Positions 30,255 through 42,246 of a DNA stretch of 64,000 bases are shown piece by piece. The position numbers were made by a program, and so were the translations under genes. The first letter of the stretch is position 1. Each line of letters starts with the position of its first letter. Origin of the DNA: Phorcus lineatus (lineage: Eukaryota > Mollusca > Gastropoda > Trochida > Trochidae); assembly GCA_921293015.1 (NCBI GenBank), contig OV121093.1, positions 30,514,622 through 30,578,621 on the forward strand, given 5' to 3'. The notes below the pieces were generated by a model that worked only from the letters and a program-made list of their open reading frames with translations, did no database searches and was not told the origin of the DNA.

Positions 30255-31832
30255 ATGGCAATCCCTTTTCCTCATCTTCCTTTTTTGACTTTTGTCAACA
30301 TGAATGTTGGGCCACACAAACGAAAAGTAATGCAGGGAGAATCAACATCAGACAAAGAATACAAAACTGCTTTTGCAGAAGAACGAAAAGACGCAATCAG
30401 AAGCATTTTAACTGATAAAAAACCAACCTTGTTGTTTGTACAAGAATTCACATGGAGTGGTTTGCATGGTCGTGCCTTTAATCAAAAAATACCAGAAGAT
30501 TTTAAATTCTGTGGTAACAATGATTCGGGTTTTATCTATAATGAAACATACATACATTGTGAACGACTTGATCTCAAATCCTCTTTGAGACGCTCTTACG
30601 GACTGTTAATATCACATCAAAGTGTTGACACATATTTCGAGCTTCCACGGCTCTGTCTTTGCAAGATCAAAAGCATTGGTCCTCCAGAGTTTGAACTACT
30701 GTGTGCGTGCTGGCATGGGCCAAAAAATAACCTCTCTCGTAATAAGCGGAAGAGTCACCTTCGTTCACTGTTGAGGTTTCTCTTGATACTCAAGAGTGAA
30801 TGTGGAAATCTGCCTCTGTTGATAGGAGGAGATTTTAATTTGAAGTCATGCGAGGTAAATGATATCAGCAAGGAAATATCTGACGAGCTTCAGCTTGGGG
30901 AAAATTCAGACAACATCATGCTTTGGATCCATTGCAGTGACTTTAGAAAGAAGTTCGAAGTTCAAGAAGGGATGATAAGTTCTAATGAGGCCTTTGATCA
31001 TCCTGTATTGACAATGAAATTTAAAGTGACATCACCTGTAGAAGTTTGCAAACGTCAGTATGGAATCAGTCAGCAATGCTATCTACATTTTAACCAAGTA
31101 AGGAAGACTGATAATTTCGAATATTGGCTGAGCATCAGAGAAAGTGAACACTTAGAAGACCCTCAGATGATAAGTGCCAGCTGGCACGGAGCATATGATG
31201 AATATTCTGATGAAGCGAAGGAAGACTCATTCAGAGGGACTTTAGCTTTTTTACTACGTGAAATTCAAAGTCATTTAGCCAAAAATGCTCACTCTTTTCA
31301 AGGCTTTGTTCCATTGGATTTTAATGGGGTGTCTAAAGATGAGCCAGTCAATGAAAACATTCACTCTCGTAGAAATACTTTGGACACATGGAGAATGTGC
31401 ATCGATAATACATTACTCAGTCAAGTTAACCATAACAATCAAGATCGTTTGGAATTAGACAATAACATAATCTATCTCCCACCAATGTCGTCAACTCAAA
31501 ATTGGTGTCCTGGAGTCACTTTTCCAGTTCGACCCGTCTATTTCCCTCCACACTATTTCCCTCCACACTATTTCCCTCCACACTATTGCCCTCAACACTA
31601 TTGCCTTCCACATGAATGCCCTCCACGGGATTGTCCTCCACACAGGTGTCCTCCACACTATTGTTCTCCCCCACGCTCCCCTCCAGATAAGCGGCATATG
31701 GTAAACGCAACTCCTGTTGATATTCACATGGAAGTTGTCAACATGGTTCTGCCATGTTATGGAGACTACCCCTGCACTGTGAACGGATATCTAAAGAAAT
31801 GTATTTACCTCCAATCAAAGAGTCCTGAATAG
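30255..31832 (+). CDS. EEP (DNase I-like) domain protein with Pro/His/Cys pentapeptide tail
   Basis: An open frame of 540 codons from 30,210. The ATG at 30,210 lies inside the likely splice acceptor, so the start at 30,255 (MAIPFPHLPF) is preferred, giving 525 residues. Numbering from 30,210, EEP-superfamily marks are FVNMNVG (28-34), LLFVQE with Glu79, CWHGP with His169, LPLLIGGDFN (201-210) and FDHP (262-265). These correspond in order to the metal-binding Glu, the catalytic His/Tyr region, Asp-x-Asn and the final Asp-His of DNase I/APE-type phosphoesterases. The expected activity is phosphodiester or phosphomonoester hydrolysis, with unknown substrate. Residues about 322-371 repeat the WHG...FLL...DFN pattern in degenerate form. 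Residues 445-492 are [F/C]-P-P-H-[Y/x] repeats, followed by a 48-residue tail. There is no signal peptide or membrane segment. The gene is intact and the best-supported one in the window. Confidence 0.75.
   Translation: MAIPFPHLPFLTFVNMNVGPHKRKVMQGESTSDKEYKTAFAEERKDAIRSILTDKKPTLLFVQEFTWSGLHGRAFNQKIPEDFKFCGNNDSGFIYNETYIHCERLDLKSSLRRSYGLLISHQSVDTYFELPRLCLCKIKSIGPPEFELLCACWHGPKNNLSRNKRKSHLRSLLRFLLILKSECGNLPLLIGGDFNLKSCEVNDISKEISDELQLGENSDNIMLWIHCSDFRKKFEVQEGMISSNEAFDHPVLTMKFKVTSPVEVCKRQYGISQQCYLHFNQVRKTDNFEYWLSIRESEHLEDPQMISASWHGAYDEYSDEAKEDSFRGTLAFLLREIQSHLAKNAHSFQGFVPLDFNGVSKDEPVNENIHSRRNTLDTWRMCIDNTLLSQVNHNNQDRLELDNNIIYLPPMSSTQNWCPGVTFPVRPVYFPPHYFPPHYFPPHYCPQHYCLPHECPPRDCPPHRCPPHYCSPPRSPPDKRHMVNATPVDIHMEVVNMVLPCYGDYPCTVNGYLKKCIYLQSKSPE
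31542..31688 (+). repeat. 15-bp coding minisatellite (pentapeptide repeats)
   Basis: TTCCCTCCACACTAT is repeated perfectly three times, then varied about six more times, keeping frame. It encodes FPPHY three times, then units beginning with Cys (CPQHY, CLPHE, CPPRD, CPPHR, CPPHY). The opposite strand gives spurious open frames with the same period. Confidence 0.9.
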
Positions 31833-31852
31833 GTTGAAGTGATCATTTGGAA

Positions 31853-31858
31853 AATAAA
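31853..31858 (+). terminator. Polyadenylation signal AATAAA of the EEP-like gene
   Basis: Canonical hexamer 20 bp after the TAG stop at 31,830-31,832. Confidence 0.5.
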
Positions 31859-31860
31859 CA

Positions 31861-32423
31861 GTGGGTCATCTATGACAAGTGATTATCAAAGTGTGAAAAA
31901 AATACCCCAGATTATCGAAGATGAGTCGCGTGTTTGACGTTAAAGATTGATGTTACATTTGCTGAATCGGGTTCTATCTTTTATAATTTCTCATATATAT
32001 ACACAGGCATTTATGATTTTGGGGGAATGATTGTATCAACTTAGCTGCACCTGAATGATATCATCACCATTATTTGTGTCCGGTATTGAATTAAGATATT
32101 CATATTTGATTTTGATATTAAACTCTTCTGGTGCAGTTAACTATTTCTTTAATCAGTTTCTGTGTGAAGAAAAAACTGAATAGATTAATGTTTTGATTAT
32201 GTATCAATTATAACTAAGACAAAAAGACAAATCATACATGAATGTCTAGCCTTGTTGGATCAGTGGTCTTACTTATCTGATCATGTTAACCTACAAACCT
32301 GCGAGCTTACACTGTATTTCAAAATTGACATAATAGTTAGATAATAAAATTGAAGGCAAACTACAGAGATATATTCACTTATGGAGATATTATATGAACA
32401 TGTCTATTTTGCAGTACATGAAT
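31861..32423. other. Spacer, nothing recognised
   Basis: AT-rich with no coding frame. Confidence 0.4.
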
Positions 32424-32504
32424 GTGTTGAACTGTGACTACGGTAGTGTTGAACTGTGACTACGGTAGTGTTGAACTGTGACTACGGTAATGTTGAACTG
32501 TGAC
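32424..32504 (+). repeat. 22-bp minisatellite, about 3.7 copies
   Basis: GTGTTGAACTGTGACTACGG units start at 32,424, 32,446 and 32,468, with a final variant at 32,490. Confidence 0.9.
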
Positions 32505-32714
32505 GAATGGTTGCGAGTTTGAATTGACTGTATTTTTCCAGCGTGAATCATGCAAGAGCATAACTGTTACGGCTGGTTTGTTGTGTTAAATATGTATTAT
32601 GGGTATTTCAATGGTTACACATCAATACTTCTAGATTGTGCTGGGACCGGTCTTGCTATATGATATTTAGTTATTATATTCGCATGACTTAAGTTCTATT
32701 AGATTACTTTATGA

Positions 32715-32830
32715 CATAGCCACAACAATGCTGCATGTTTTCTGCCTGCCATAATACTAGCAGTCGTGTATTAATTGAAATATTCTTCAATGCATCGTCA
32801 AACCCTAAATCATCTCATCTCAAAACATTA
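32715..32830 (+). mobile_element. SINE tail fragment
   Basis: CTGCATGTTTTCTGCCTGCC, ATACTAGCAGTCGTG and CAAACCCTAAATCATCTCAT match the tail half of the SINE at 38,432-38,742. The head is missing. It is followed directly by the repeated block at 32,850, as in the 38.7-kb and 56.1-kb copies. Confidence 0.65.
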
Positions 32831-32844
32831 AGGCTTGACACTTT

Positions 32845-33860
32845 TTGTTCTGATACTTTGCAGAAAAACTTTCAATAACATGTACAGAGCCACTTGACCT
32901 ATATAAACCAGACCTACACAGTCGATTCACCACGTTATGCTTTCTCGATAGTTTAGTAATGAGTTGGGGTGCATGTGCCTAGCTTCGCTTATAGCTTTTC
33001 GGATAGAAAGAAAAAGGACCCTGAAAACAAATATCCACGTCCATAATAGACTGATTCATAATTTTTATTATCAAGTTTAATGAAATACCTTTCATAATCA
33101 ACTACATCATACAGAATACTTTTTGAACATAGTTTATGGCCGTACACATAATTATAACCATTATGAATCGACGCAAAGGATTTGACTGAACAATAATTGT
33201 ATTTTAAAATCAATTGAAGTTACTTTGCTGTATAACTCACACATAAACTTTTATTGTGGATGTTACCCTTATATTGTCAATGCCCTAACTTGTGTTAGTT
33301 CTAAAGAAATAACTGAGCAAAGGCAATTATCATATTATCAAAATGTTACAATTTACAATCACTAGCATAATCAAAATCTAAGTATGTCGTGGCTTTCTTC
33401 ATGATATATTTTCATTTATTATTATTATTATCATTGTTATCATTATTATTATCATTATTATTGATCAGTTTGTTTCACTCTTATCCTCATTTTTGTTTTC
33501 ACGTATTTATAATTTCAATTATCTAGAATTATTTGTTATTATTTGCTATCATGTGTATAAACTTCTAAATAGTTATACATAATGTTTGAGTTATAGCTTG
33601 ATACAAACAAACAACTGTAACAAGCAAACAGAAAGGTGAAAACTAGGAATTCACACTATTCAATATGATATTAGGCCTTCTAGATTATCGTGTTATGTAT
33701 ATTATTTGTACATTGAAATTAAAGTTTGCAGAGAGCACGACTTAGGGTAGAAAATCACGATCGAGGGAGTGTTTCTGTGTACATTTAGGAGGGGCTGCGT
33801 TAGAACATTGTAGACAGCTTCACACTTCCCTTTCAGTTGTTTGGATACAAACATTTAACC
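32845..33860 (+). repeat. Array block, outlying copy of the L1-L3 segment
   Basis: Shares, in order, TCTGATACTTTGCA, ACCAGACC..CACAGTCGATTCAC, TTTATTGTGGATGTTACCCT, AACTGAGCAAAGGCAATT and TTGAAATTAAAGTTTGCAGAG with copies at 38,755, 46,141 and 56,170. No frame is conserved across copies. It includes an ATT/ATC microsatellite at 33,415-33,465. Confidence 0.7.
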
Positions 33861-36089
33861 TTTTGCACAGTGTAACTTAAACTTAACAGAACTTAACCGA
33901 GTCGAAATATTTCCGTATTGTGTTAACATAACCTTTGTTACTGATACCATCGTTTTTGTCTGGTTTCACAAATTATAGATGTGTATATTCCTACTCTCTT
34001 GTGAAGCTTTCACTTTACAAATGTTCACTCCAATTAACTTTTTCTAAACATCGACATTTTATGATTTAACATTCGTTGTCTCTCACTGATAAAGAATGAA
34101 GTTGATAATCCTTGATTTATCATGTACAATAATCCTTTGAGTGGCATTTCAGAAGTTGGAATCAGAAAAGAAACAAATATATGGATGACAGCTTCTTGTA
34201 TCATTGTCAAGAAATTGTGATATGATTGAAAAGGTGACGTATATATGATAATAGAAGCCAAAGATGTACAAAGCGATAAACGTTATTTAGTTTGTTGTAT
34301 AAACTTGTCATTGTCAAAACGATGTAATAAGATGTTCAAAGAGGGCTTTTACCATTTAATCCACAGCCCTTGAATTCACAGGATCGATCAGGCCGAGCAC
34401 ATAGAAACACAACTACATGAGCAATAAAAAAAACAGTTTATTTTGAGAATAAACTTTAAATTGTTTCGTTTTAGGCATCATTTTTCTTTCCAACCATTAC
34501 AGTATGAAATATTTATATTACATACTCTAAGTCTCAACTTTCGTGACTAAAAAGTTCATAACAGTTTATATTTTCATGTTACGATTGACTTGATCCAGTG
34601 CATCTGATGTCAACGATTCTTGATAGTTTGTTTACAGTGGGTGTAACTCACACCCTGCATTCATCAGTTTGTCGATAGAGTCATCCGAGTGTATCTTCAT
34701 CTATCCATTGATAAAAAATGGAAACAGGTATTCGAATAGCTTCGTCTGAAAGGCTCTGCTTTTTAAATCACATGCTTACATGTATGTTGCGTATTGTAAG
34801 AACACATGCCGATAGAATGCATAGTTTTATGTTAACCTTTTCTCAAATAGTATCATTTAACCCATTACATACATACTACAAATACTAGAATTATGATTAA
34901 GCTTGAAAAATTTTGTGAGAGATTTATATACCTGTCAGACAATTATGTTTACAGATTTTTAGAGTTATCAACTCACCATTTGGAGCCTGAAATAAAGGTG
35001 TTCTCTTTGTATATATAAGTATACACTTTTCTAAAGCTTATTGAATTAAATAAATAGTTTGTTAATTATCAAAGATGGTCAAACATAAAATGAATGCTGT
35101 GAATTCCTATATGTTACTGTTGTAACAAAAACCATTCCCTTAAACTATCTTTGTTACTTTTGAATGCTTCTTTTTTGTAAGGCTTAAGCATAAACCGAGA
35201 AAGTCATCAACTGTCTTTGCATTGTTAATGATTGCTGCTACATGAACTATGATATTTAAAGGCGGAATACACTCTGATAGGTGTGTCTTCAATGTTTCTT
35301 AACACAAAAGAGGCCTTATTAAACAATCCAACTACTGTGTAACAATGTAGAATCTACTTCCCTCTTCTTTATAGAGCTCATCTGAACATAAAAAGTAGTT
35401 GATTTAGAAGCATGTCACAGCAAGCAACAGAAATAACTTGTAAACATCATTTGAACATGAATTGGCCCATCAATGTACAGCAAGTGCTTTTGATCCTTCA
35501 ATCGCTTTACACGACTAAGTGACTAAGCATATGAATGCTTGAAATTCAGATTGCAAAGTCATCTCAGTGACAGATCTCGGAATCTCGTGACCACTCTTTA
35601 AGGTATAGTTTTTATTATTTACTGTATTCAATTTGCCTGTTTGTGAATTGAAAGAGTGTATGTTGAAAACACAACTAATACCTCAAAAAACGGCTTTTTC
35701 TGTTTTAGATTATGTATATCATTTTTGTGTTTGATTTATACGTGTAAAACTAGTACACACTAGTCAACCTTTCAGTCAAAAGTACGTACACTTTACTTTA
35801 GCTTGATATTTTGGTTAGCCTTATTAATGTGGTGAATATTTTTTAAAGAAAAAGAAGACGTTTCTAACATACTACCTAAAGTTGCTCTCAAATATTATGT
35901 TGTTGGAGTCCAATATGAGAAAATCTTTCAATCGTTTCATTGTATCAAGGAATGCAGAAGTTGCTGAAACTTACAATCAGTCCTTATTTGGAAAGGTGTA
36001 ATGTACTATTATATCCCCGATTGTGTGTACAAAACTTAGAAAAAACGGTCACAACTAGTGGAATATAAAAAGGGTACCAGTTTAGTAAA
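33861..36089. other. Long AT-rich stretch without a recognised gene
   Basis: Only short frames without family features. No repeat boundaries are seen by eye. Confidence 0.4.
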
Positions 36090-36370
36090 GTCAACTCCTC
36101 GACAGTTCTTGATCAATCTTCCTGAAATTTTACAGATGCTTTGAATATATGTGAGTGGTCAGCATCATCCCTTTTCAGCATTGAATTTTGAAGGAAATAT
36201 GGCCTTTGACTTAGAGCTATCAGAGTGACAGTACCTGTCGTGCGAAATCTAATTCTTCCACAGTTTTTTTTAAACCTTTCTGAAACTTTACACGTGATTT
36301 GAATATATGTTAGTGATGTGCATATCTGCTTTTGTGGCATTCTGCTTTCAATATTGTTTGAGTTATAGCC
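36090..36370 (-). repeat. Diverged two-copy repeat
   Basis: Two segments share a CTTCC(T/A)..AATTTT/CAG..TTTT then TTTGAATATATGT(G/T)AGTG order. The minus-strand frame across it is a by-product. It looks like a decayed interspersed repeat. Confidence 0.4.
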
Positions 36371-36914
36371 TTATGGTTCTATTTCATCCTCACGCTACGC
36401 ATGCGACTTTAAATTGAATTGTCCTAATTAGTGTGTGTAATGGTCATGGTATAAGTCTTCAACGGTCTGCATTAACAATGAAACTATCCTTCACAATGTG
36501 CCCATCCCACCTCCATGAAAGCAAGTTCATGCATGTCTCTTTGGTTAATGGCCCTTTTACCAAAGTAATCTTTAAATGGCTGCCGTTTTAACAAATCTAA
36601 GACATGTTACACTGGTCGAGACGGGACATATACGATGGGAACATGTTTACTCGCATACCAACACATCGGGTTGACACTGGTATTGCACAACAGTTATTTA
36701 TAGTATTTACTCATATGTTGGGTACCTCTATTGTCATCTCAATGTGATGTTATTACCACATCTGCCTGTGTTTACCTGTATGTGACATAGTAACACTGAG
36801 ATATCACCATGCTTTAATACATGTTTTCTTTTTACTGACCTCATGTCCCAACATGTCTTGTCAAGTCTCGCAGCTAACACTTATTTACCAACTGCTGGAC
36901 TGGAGAATCCTGTA
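36371..36914. other. Spacer
   Basis: No signal recognised. Confidence 0.35.
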
Positions 36915-36977
36915 GAGAATAGCCTGGTTATCGCAGTGAATAGCCTGGTTATCGTTGAGCATAGCCTGGTTATAGCA
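36915..36977 (+). repeat. 21-bp minisatellite, three copies
   Basis: AATAGCCTGGTTATCG, AATAGCCTGGTTATCG and CATAGCCTGGTTATAG at 21-bp spacing. Confidence 0.85.
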
Positions 36978-38431
36978 CACAATGAAGGATATGTAGAAAT
37001 GTCTCTGCTTCATCTCTTATTCATTATTTAGTTCAAGCATCGAAACCCGCACCATTGCTATGAGCTTTTTAACAGTTGTTTCGGTATTTTAAAATATGTA
37101 AAACATATAATACATTACTTAAATGTGATAATTTCACATTGGGCACAGTGCATGTGTGGCAAATTGTCATAAGGAGGTGTGAAGTTGTCACTTGTTCACA
37201 GTGAAAATTGTTTATGAGGAAGAATATTTGTGATTTGTATATCATTGTTCATTACAGTGTATTGATCACAACATTTTAGATTATTTTAGATGTTTGGGAG
37301 TGTTCATGTTTTACTGAGTTATGTTCATATTTATTGAATAAGTTAATGACATCAAACAAAGTCCAAATATTTTGATTTGAGGCCTCGTGAGCCAGAGTTC
37401 AGTAATGAAATACAATTTTGGCTGTGCAGAATATAAAAATATAATTTATGAAAAATATTTAATTTTGTGAACAAACACATGTAGTGCTTTAAAAGTTTCT
37501 TGAACAAATAAAAATGTGTAGATAAAAACATGAGTTTCATTTTGAATAAGATTTATTTTAAATATATTGCTTATTGGTTTCAATATATTTTTTTATTTTA
37601 ATTTTTCCGATAGTATTTAAAAAAGAGATAGTTTTTCAGTACCAAAAGAACACCTCTGGGACCAGATATAGAAACTACGAGGATAATCATTAAATCTGAA
37701 ATGTGAATTATACCAGTGATTGCAGTGAAAATAAATATCATAAGTATGCACTCGTGCGTTACATGTAGATGTGTTTTATGTGCAACGTGGATAACTTTAA
37801 CAAACTAAGGTTTTGAACAGGAAGAGACAATGAGTATTAAACATACATTCATCAGAAACCAAGTATGCAAGAGCATGTAAACGAATCCAGGGTGAAGTGT
37901 ACTAACAAACACAAGACATAATCCAGCACATTTATGTAATCGTGCAGGAAGGTTGACTGACAAACCATGATATAAATGTCAAAACGACCGTGTACAAGTT
38001 TGGTGGTCAACTCATAAGTCACGTGTTATACATTATTTAGAATCTATCCATAATCATAGTGATGGTTTCAGTTCTTTTGATTTTTCCATGGAAAAGAAAG
38101 AAAAGTATTTTCTTTCGTAAAAAACAGTAAGATAAAATGATACAAGACAATGTTATGGGTGACAATTTTTTAAATTTATTTCTCACATGTGCACCAAATG
38201 AAGGGGCAAGAAGTAGCCCAGAAACGTCGTCACTACACTAACTTCTAAATGCCTTTGAATAATTTCAAGATATAAAATGTTGTTGCTTGAAAAAATCGCT
38301 TCTACAATCGTGTGGTTTCAATTTTAGTCTTCTTTCATTTTTGTTTGAAAAAGTAAAACATGGCAGTTTTTCAGTGTTTTATCAAACATTTTAGCTTTAG
38401 AAATTAGTACTTCTTCAGTCTTCGGATCAAG
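36978..38431. other. Intergenic, no gene seen
   Basis: AT-rich. 37,430-37,560 is similar to 55,815-55,935 (ATAATTTATGAAAAATATTTAAT, AGTTTCTTGAACA), so this is part of the repeat landscape of the array to the right. Confidence 0.45.
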
Positions 38432-38742
38432 AGGAGGTGACACAGTGGTTAACTCGTTCTGCTTCGGATCAAAAGTTCCGGGGTTCGAATTCTGCCAGGG
38501 GCTCGATAACTTTTTGTACAGTAGGCAACTGTTCTTTGTGCAGTAAGTTTTGAGTGTAATGCCACACTGAATTTTAGCGTAGTACCACACATCATTCGCA
38601 AGTTCAAGCCAATGCTCACAGGTTTGCCTCAAGACATAGTCACTATTATGCTGCATGTTTTCTCCCTGCAATTATACTAGCAGTCGTGATATAATTGAAA
38701 TACTCTTAAATGCGGCGTCAAACCCTAAATCATCTCATCTCA
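38432..38742 (+). mobile_element. SINE copy adjoining the array
   Basis: The plus-orientation tRNA-like head GACACAGTGGTTAACTCG (A box) and GGGGTTCGAATTCTG (B box) is followed by GCCAGGGGCTCG, TTTTAGCGTAGTACCAC and the tail CAAACCCTAAATCATCTCAT. No convincing target duplication was seen. It joins directly to the L1 segment at 38,755. Confidence 0.7.
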
Positions 38743-39961
38743 ACATGACACGTTTCTTTCTGATACTTTGCATGAAAACTTTCAATAGCATGTACAGAGT
38801 CACTTGCCTTTTATAAACCAGACCCTCACAGTCGATTCACAATGTGATTCTTTGTACAGTTATTCAGTGAGGAAGGTAGGGGCGGTTTTCTCAATAGTTT
38901 AGTAGCTAGTCATGGTGCATGTTCAAACATGTAACTAGCTTCGCAAAGAAAGAAAAGCACCTGCTAACTAAATATCCTTGTGCATGATATTACCTCTCAT
39001 GCCGACTAATGTCATCAAGTTGAATGAAATATATTTGATACATACTATATACTAAATCATGTTTTATTGTCGTACACATAATTATTTCCATCAGGCCTCA
39101 ACACAAAGGATTTGACTGAACAACAAAGGTGCATTTGATGAATTGAAGTTACTTTGCTGTAGAACTCCCACATAAGTCTTTATTGTGGATGTTACCCTTA
39201 TATTGCCAATGCCCTAACTTGTGGTCGTCCCTATCAAATAACTGAGCAAAGGCAATTCTCATATTATCAAAATGTTTCAATTTACAATCACTACTATATT
39301 CAAAATCTAAGTATGTCTTGGTTTTATTCATGATATATTTTCATTTATTATTATAACAATCCTTTTATTCAATCCTCTAATTATCGTTTGTGTTCTTATT
39401 TGTTCACATATTTTTTTATTTCAATGTATATAATTATTTATTGCTATCATGTGTATCAACTTGTTTAGAATGGTTGTATACGTTGTATTTGAGTTGTGGC
39501 TTGAAAGAATCAAACTAGAGACAACGTGATAAACAAACAGAAAGTTGAAAAAAAGGAATTTGGACTATTCAACCTAATATGCTAATGGGCCTTCTATTAT
39601 CAAATAATATGGATATTATTCGTACATTAAAATTAAAGTTTGCAGAGATTACCCTTAGCATATCAAATCATGAAGGAGTGTGTACAGTTAGAGAGAGCTA
39701 TGTTAGAATATTTGTAGACAGCTTGTTCACCACTCCCTTTCGAAAGCTTGGATACAAACATGTTTAACCGTTTGTATGGTGTTACTCCATTTGAGGACCA
39801 GTGGGTTGTATACCCATTCATGTATCAACAATCATGGAGAAGAAAAACCTTTAAATACTTAAAAGTTTCTTTATAGGTTGAGAATGAATTAATCACGTAT
39901 CGACTTAGTACGAATGTTGCCTGCTGTTGTCACACATCATTTTTAGAAATGAAAATTTATT

Positions 39962-40565
39962 GAAAACCAAATCCCTCTCTCAATCCTTTTTCTCCATGAT
40001 CTATCCAATTTCAGTCAAAACATTGTCAGGCATTGTTGTCATCAGAATGGAATTCTACAAAACGACCCAGTCAAGCATAAATTCATTGAGATGTCAGCAA
40101 CAACATAACCAACACTATTGTGGCTATTTATTGTTGTGAAACCTGCGGGCATTGGTTGGAACTAGCAATGCAAAACGCTAACGTGGCTATGTGTTGAAGT
40201 CAAACCTGCGAACCATCAACGGTACTGTGCCGAAATCAAATCATGCTTTAGCATAAGGCAGACGAAAACCAAATCCCTCTCTCAATCCTTTTTCTCCATG
40301 ATCTATCCAATTTCAGTCAAAACATTGTCAGGCATTGTTGTCATCAGAATGGAATTCTACAAAACGACCCAGTCAAGCATAAATTCATTGAGATGTCAGC
40401 AACAACATAACCAACACTATTGTGGCTATTTATTGTTGTGAAACCTGCGGGCATTGGTTGGAACTAGCAATGCAAAACGCTAACGTGGCTATGTGTTGAA
40501 GTCAAACCTGCGAACCATCAACGGTACTGTGCCGAAATCAAATCATGCTTTAGCATAAGGCAGAC
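39962..40565 (+). repeat. Perfect 302-bp tandem duplication
   Basis: Copies 39,962-40,263 and 40,264-40,565 appear identical, beginning GAAAACCAAATCCCTCTCTC and ending AGCATAAGGCAGAC. The homologous stretch at 57,412-57,670 has a single, diverged copy, so the duplication is local and recent. The second half of the unit contains SINE-derived sequence (GTTGTGAAACCTGCGGGC, GGTTGGAACTAGC). Confidence 0.9.
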
Positions 40566-42121
40566 AGGCATTTTGAAAAGTTTGTCGTTGAATGAATAAA
40601 TATCGCATCCAGTATCTAAGACTATAATGTGTTAATTAAGTAAAAGGTCAATCTCAGTAAGGATATACGAAATACAGAAGAAATATCCAGAAAAATATTG
40701 ACTGCTAGATTTAAAAGAGCAACTTCAACCGACATCAATACAAACAATAGTGTAGACTGCTTTTTAACTTTTGTTACCTAGTCTACCCTCCACAACATCA
40801 AGTAAAATAATTGGTACGTTTGGAAGGGGCATGTAATTGAAAATCAGGCAAATCAAGAAACAATCAATTTCATAAATTGTAACCTGTATTTTCGAATATT
40901 TACAGACCAAGGCAAAGTAAAACTCACGGTATAATGGCATAGGGACACCTGGCAGTTTATATTTCATATTGTTTTGGTATAAATAGATTTTCAACCAGTG
41001 AACAAGTCAGCCTAAACGGGTTTGATTTGATCTTTGATCCAGATGCGGAACTTGCATATAGTGAATCAACTTGACGTTATTGTTCTTCCGTCAATTTTGG
41101 AATGAAACAATTTATTGATGCCGTATGAGCTCATAGGTTGAAAAATGTCAATTAAATATTTAATTTCCAGCCTTTAATCATGCAATTTACTTTTGTCTTG
41201 GAAATAGAATATGAAATTTATCAAAAAATTAATGTTATCCTGGCAACAAATGTGACCTCATTCATATATTTCCTTTAAAAATATAATCGCAGATTATTAT
41301 ACGATTTGCATTAGCTAAATTTCCTGAACAATTTCTCCAAAGGATATGCGTGATCACATACTCAGTAACATTTTGTTCAATGAACAGTTATCATCAATTA
41401 ATTTAGTCGTGCCTTATTTGGATATCATAACGACGACACAAATATAATGTTCTTTTAGGAGTGACTAGTCAGATAACACTTTTCATTTCCAAGATATAAG
41501 CTCCATTGAATATTTATGCCTTTCACTTGACAAAGTCTTTATCATTTCAGTGACCCCATATGAACCTTATCTCTTTATAAGATTTGTATCACGCACTGAT
41601 AACAAGCCTGTCCTGGAAAGTGTACCATATAGTCATGGTTGAACTAAGTGAGTTGTAATCAATCGCTAGATGTCTTTCTTTGAAATTACTGCGTGAGTAA
41701 GTGAACGCCTTTTGACTCATGAATATATGGATTGGAAGGCTAATTCGGAAATAAAGCTGATATACTTGGACCTTTGTGAATTTTGTTAAATTTCAAATTC
41801 TAATTTTCATAGTTAATAAGTTGTAAACCTACCCACAAAATCTAAATTACGCTTGGTGAACTTTTTAGCTGTAGTAACACTGTGTCTATTGGCAATATCT
41901 TTGTTGTATAAGAAATATATTAACAGAGGCTCTTGTGTTTGAACATTTTGAGGTAAATTCTCCATAGAGAGAAGGTCAGTTGACATTGGTATAAAACAAA
42001 ACGGCTACGTTAAGGTATAATTAAGTATTCTATGCAAATTTCTGAGTCATGATATATTTATCTTTAGTTTAAAATCATATAATAAAAATCATTATGGCTT
42101 GTTAATTACTTAGAGGTTAAT

Positions 42122-42246
42122 ACATGCCATTTTTCATATCATACCGCATATCAGCCCGAGACCTCCATATCAGCCCGAGGGCAGCAGGCCAGAGGGCTGA
42201 TATGGGTCGAGGGCTGATATAGGGTATGATATGAAAAATCGCATGT
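42122..42246. mobile_element. Palindromic element with GGGCTGATATG units
   Basis: The left arm CATGCCATTTTTCATATCAT and the right arm complement ATGATATGAAAAATCGCATG meet around 42,184. Each arm holds two direct CATATCAGCCC units. The element is flanked to the right (42,350-42,430) by further CTGATATGG and GATTTGCGGACCGG repeats. Arms of about 57 bp would fold into a long hairpin. Confidence 0.7.

Larger units (their letters stand above)
30221..31860 (+). other. Terminal exon of the EEP-like gene
   Basis: A pyrimidine-rich acceptor (TTTTCTTTTTTATTTCATG then TTCATCAG) ends at 30,220, upstream of the preferred start at 30,255. AATAAA lies at 31,853-31,858, about 20 bp after the stop. Together these mark one large terminal exon with a further 5' exon expected upstream. 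Its location was not found. Confidence 0.5.

Noticed and set aside
31491..31727. Minus-strand frames with periodic VEGNS or WRXIV peptides
   Set aside because: Antisense shadow of the 15-bp minisatellite inside the EEP gene.
29150..31832. EEP-like gene as part of the adjacent LINE fragment (LINE endonuclease)
   Set aside because: Opposite strands, no RT downstream, different motif spacing, and its own stop plus polyadenylation signal.
36113..36340. 75-codon minus-strand frame
   Set aside because: It lies in a diverged two-copy repeat and has no family features.
39149..39331. 60-codon minus-strand frame in the array
   Set aside because: The homologous stretches at 33.2 and 56.6 kb contain stops and changes at all codon positions, so coding is unlikely.
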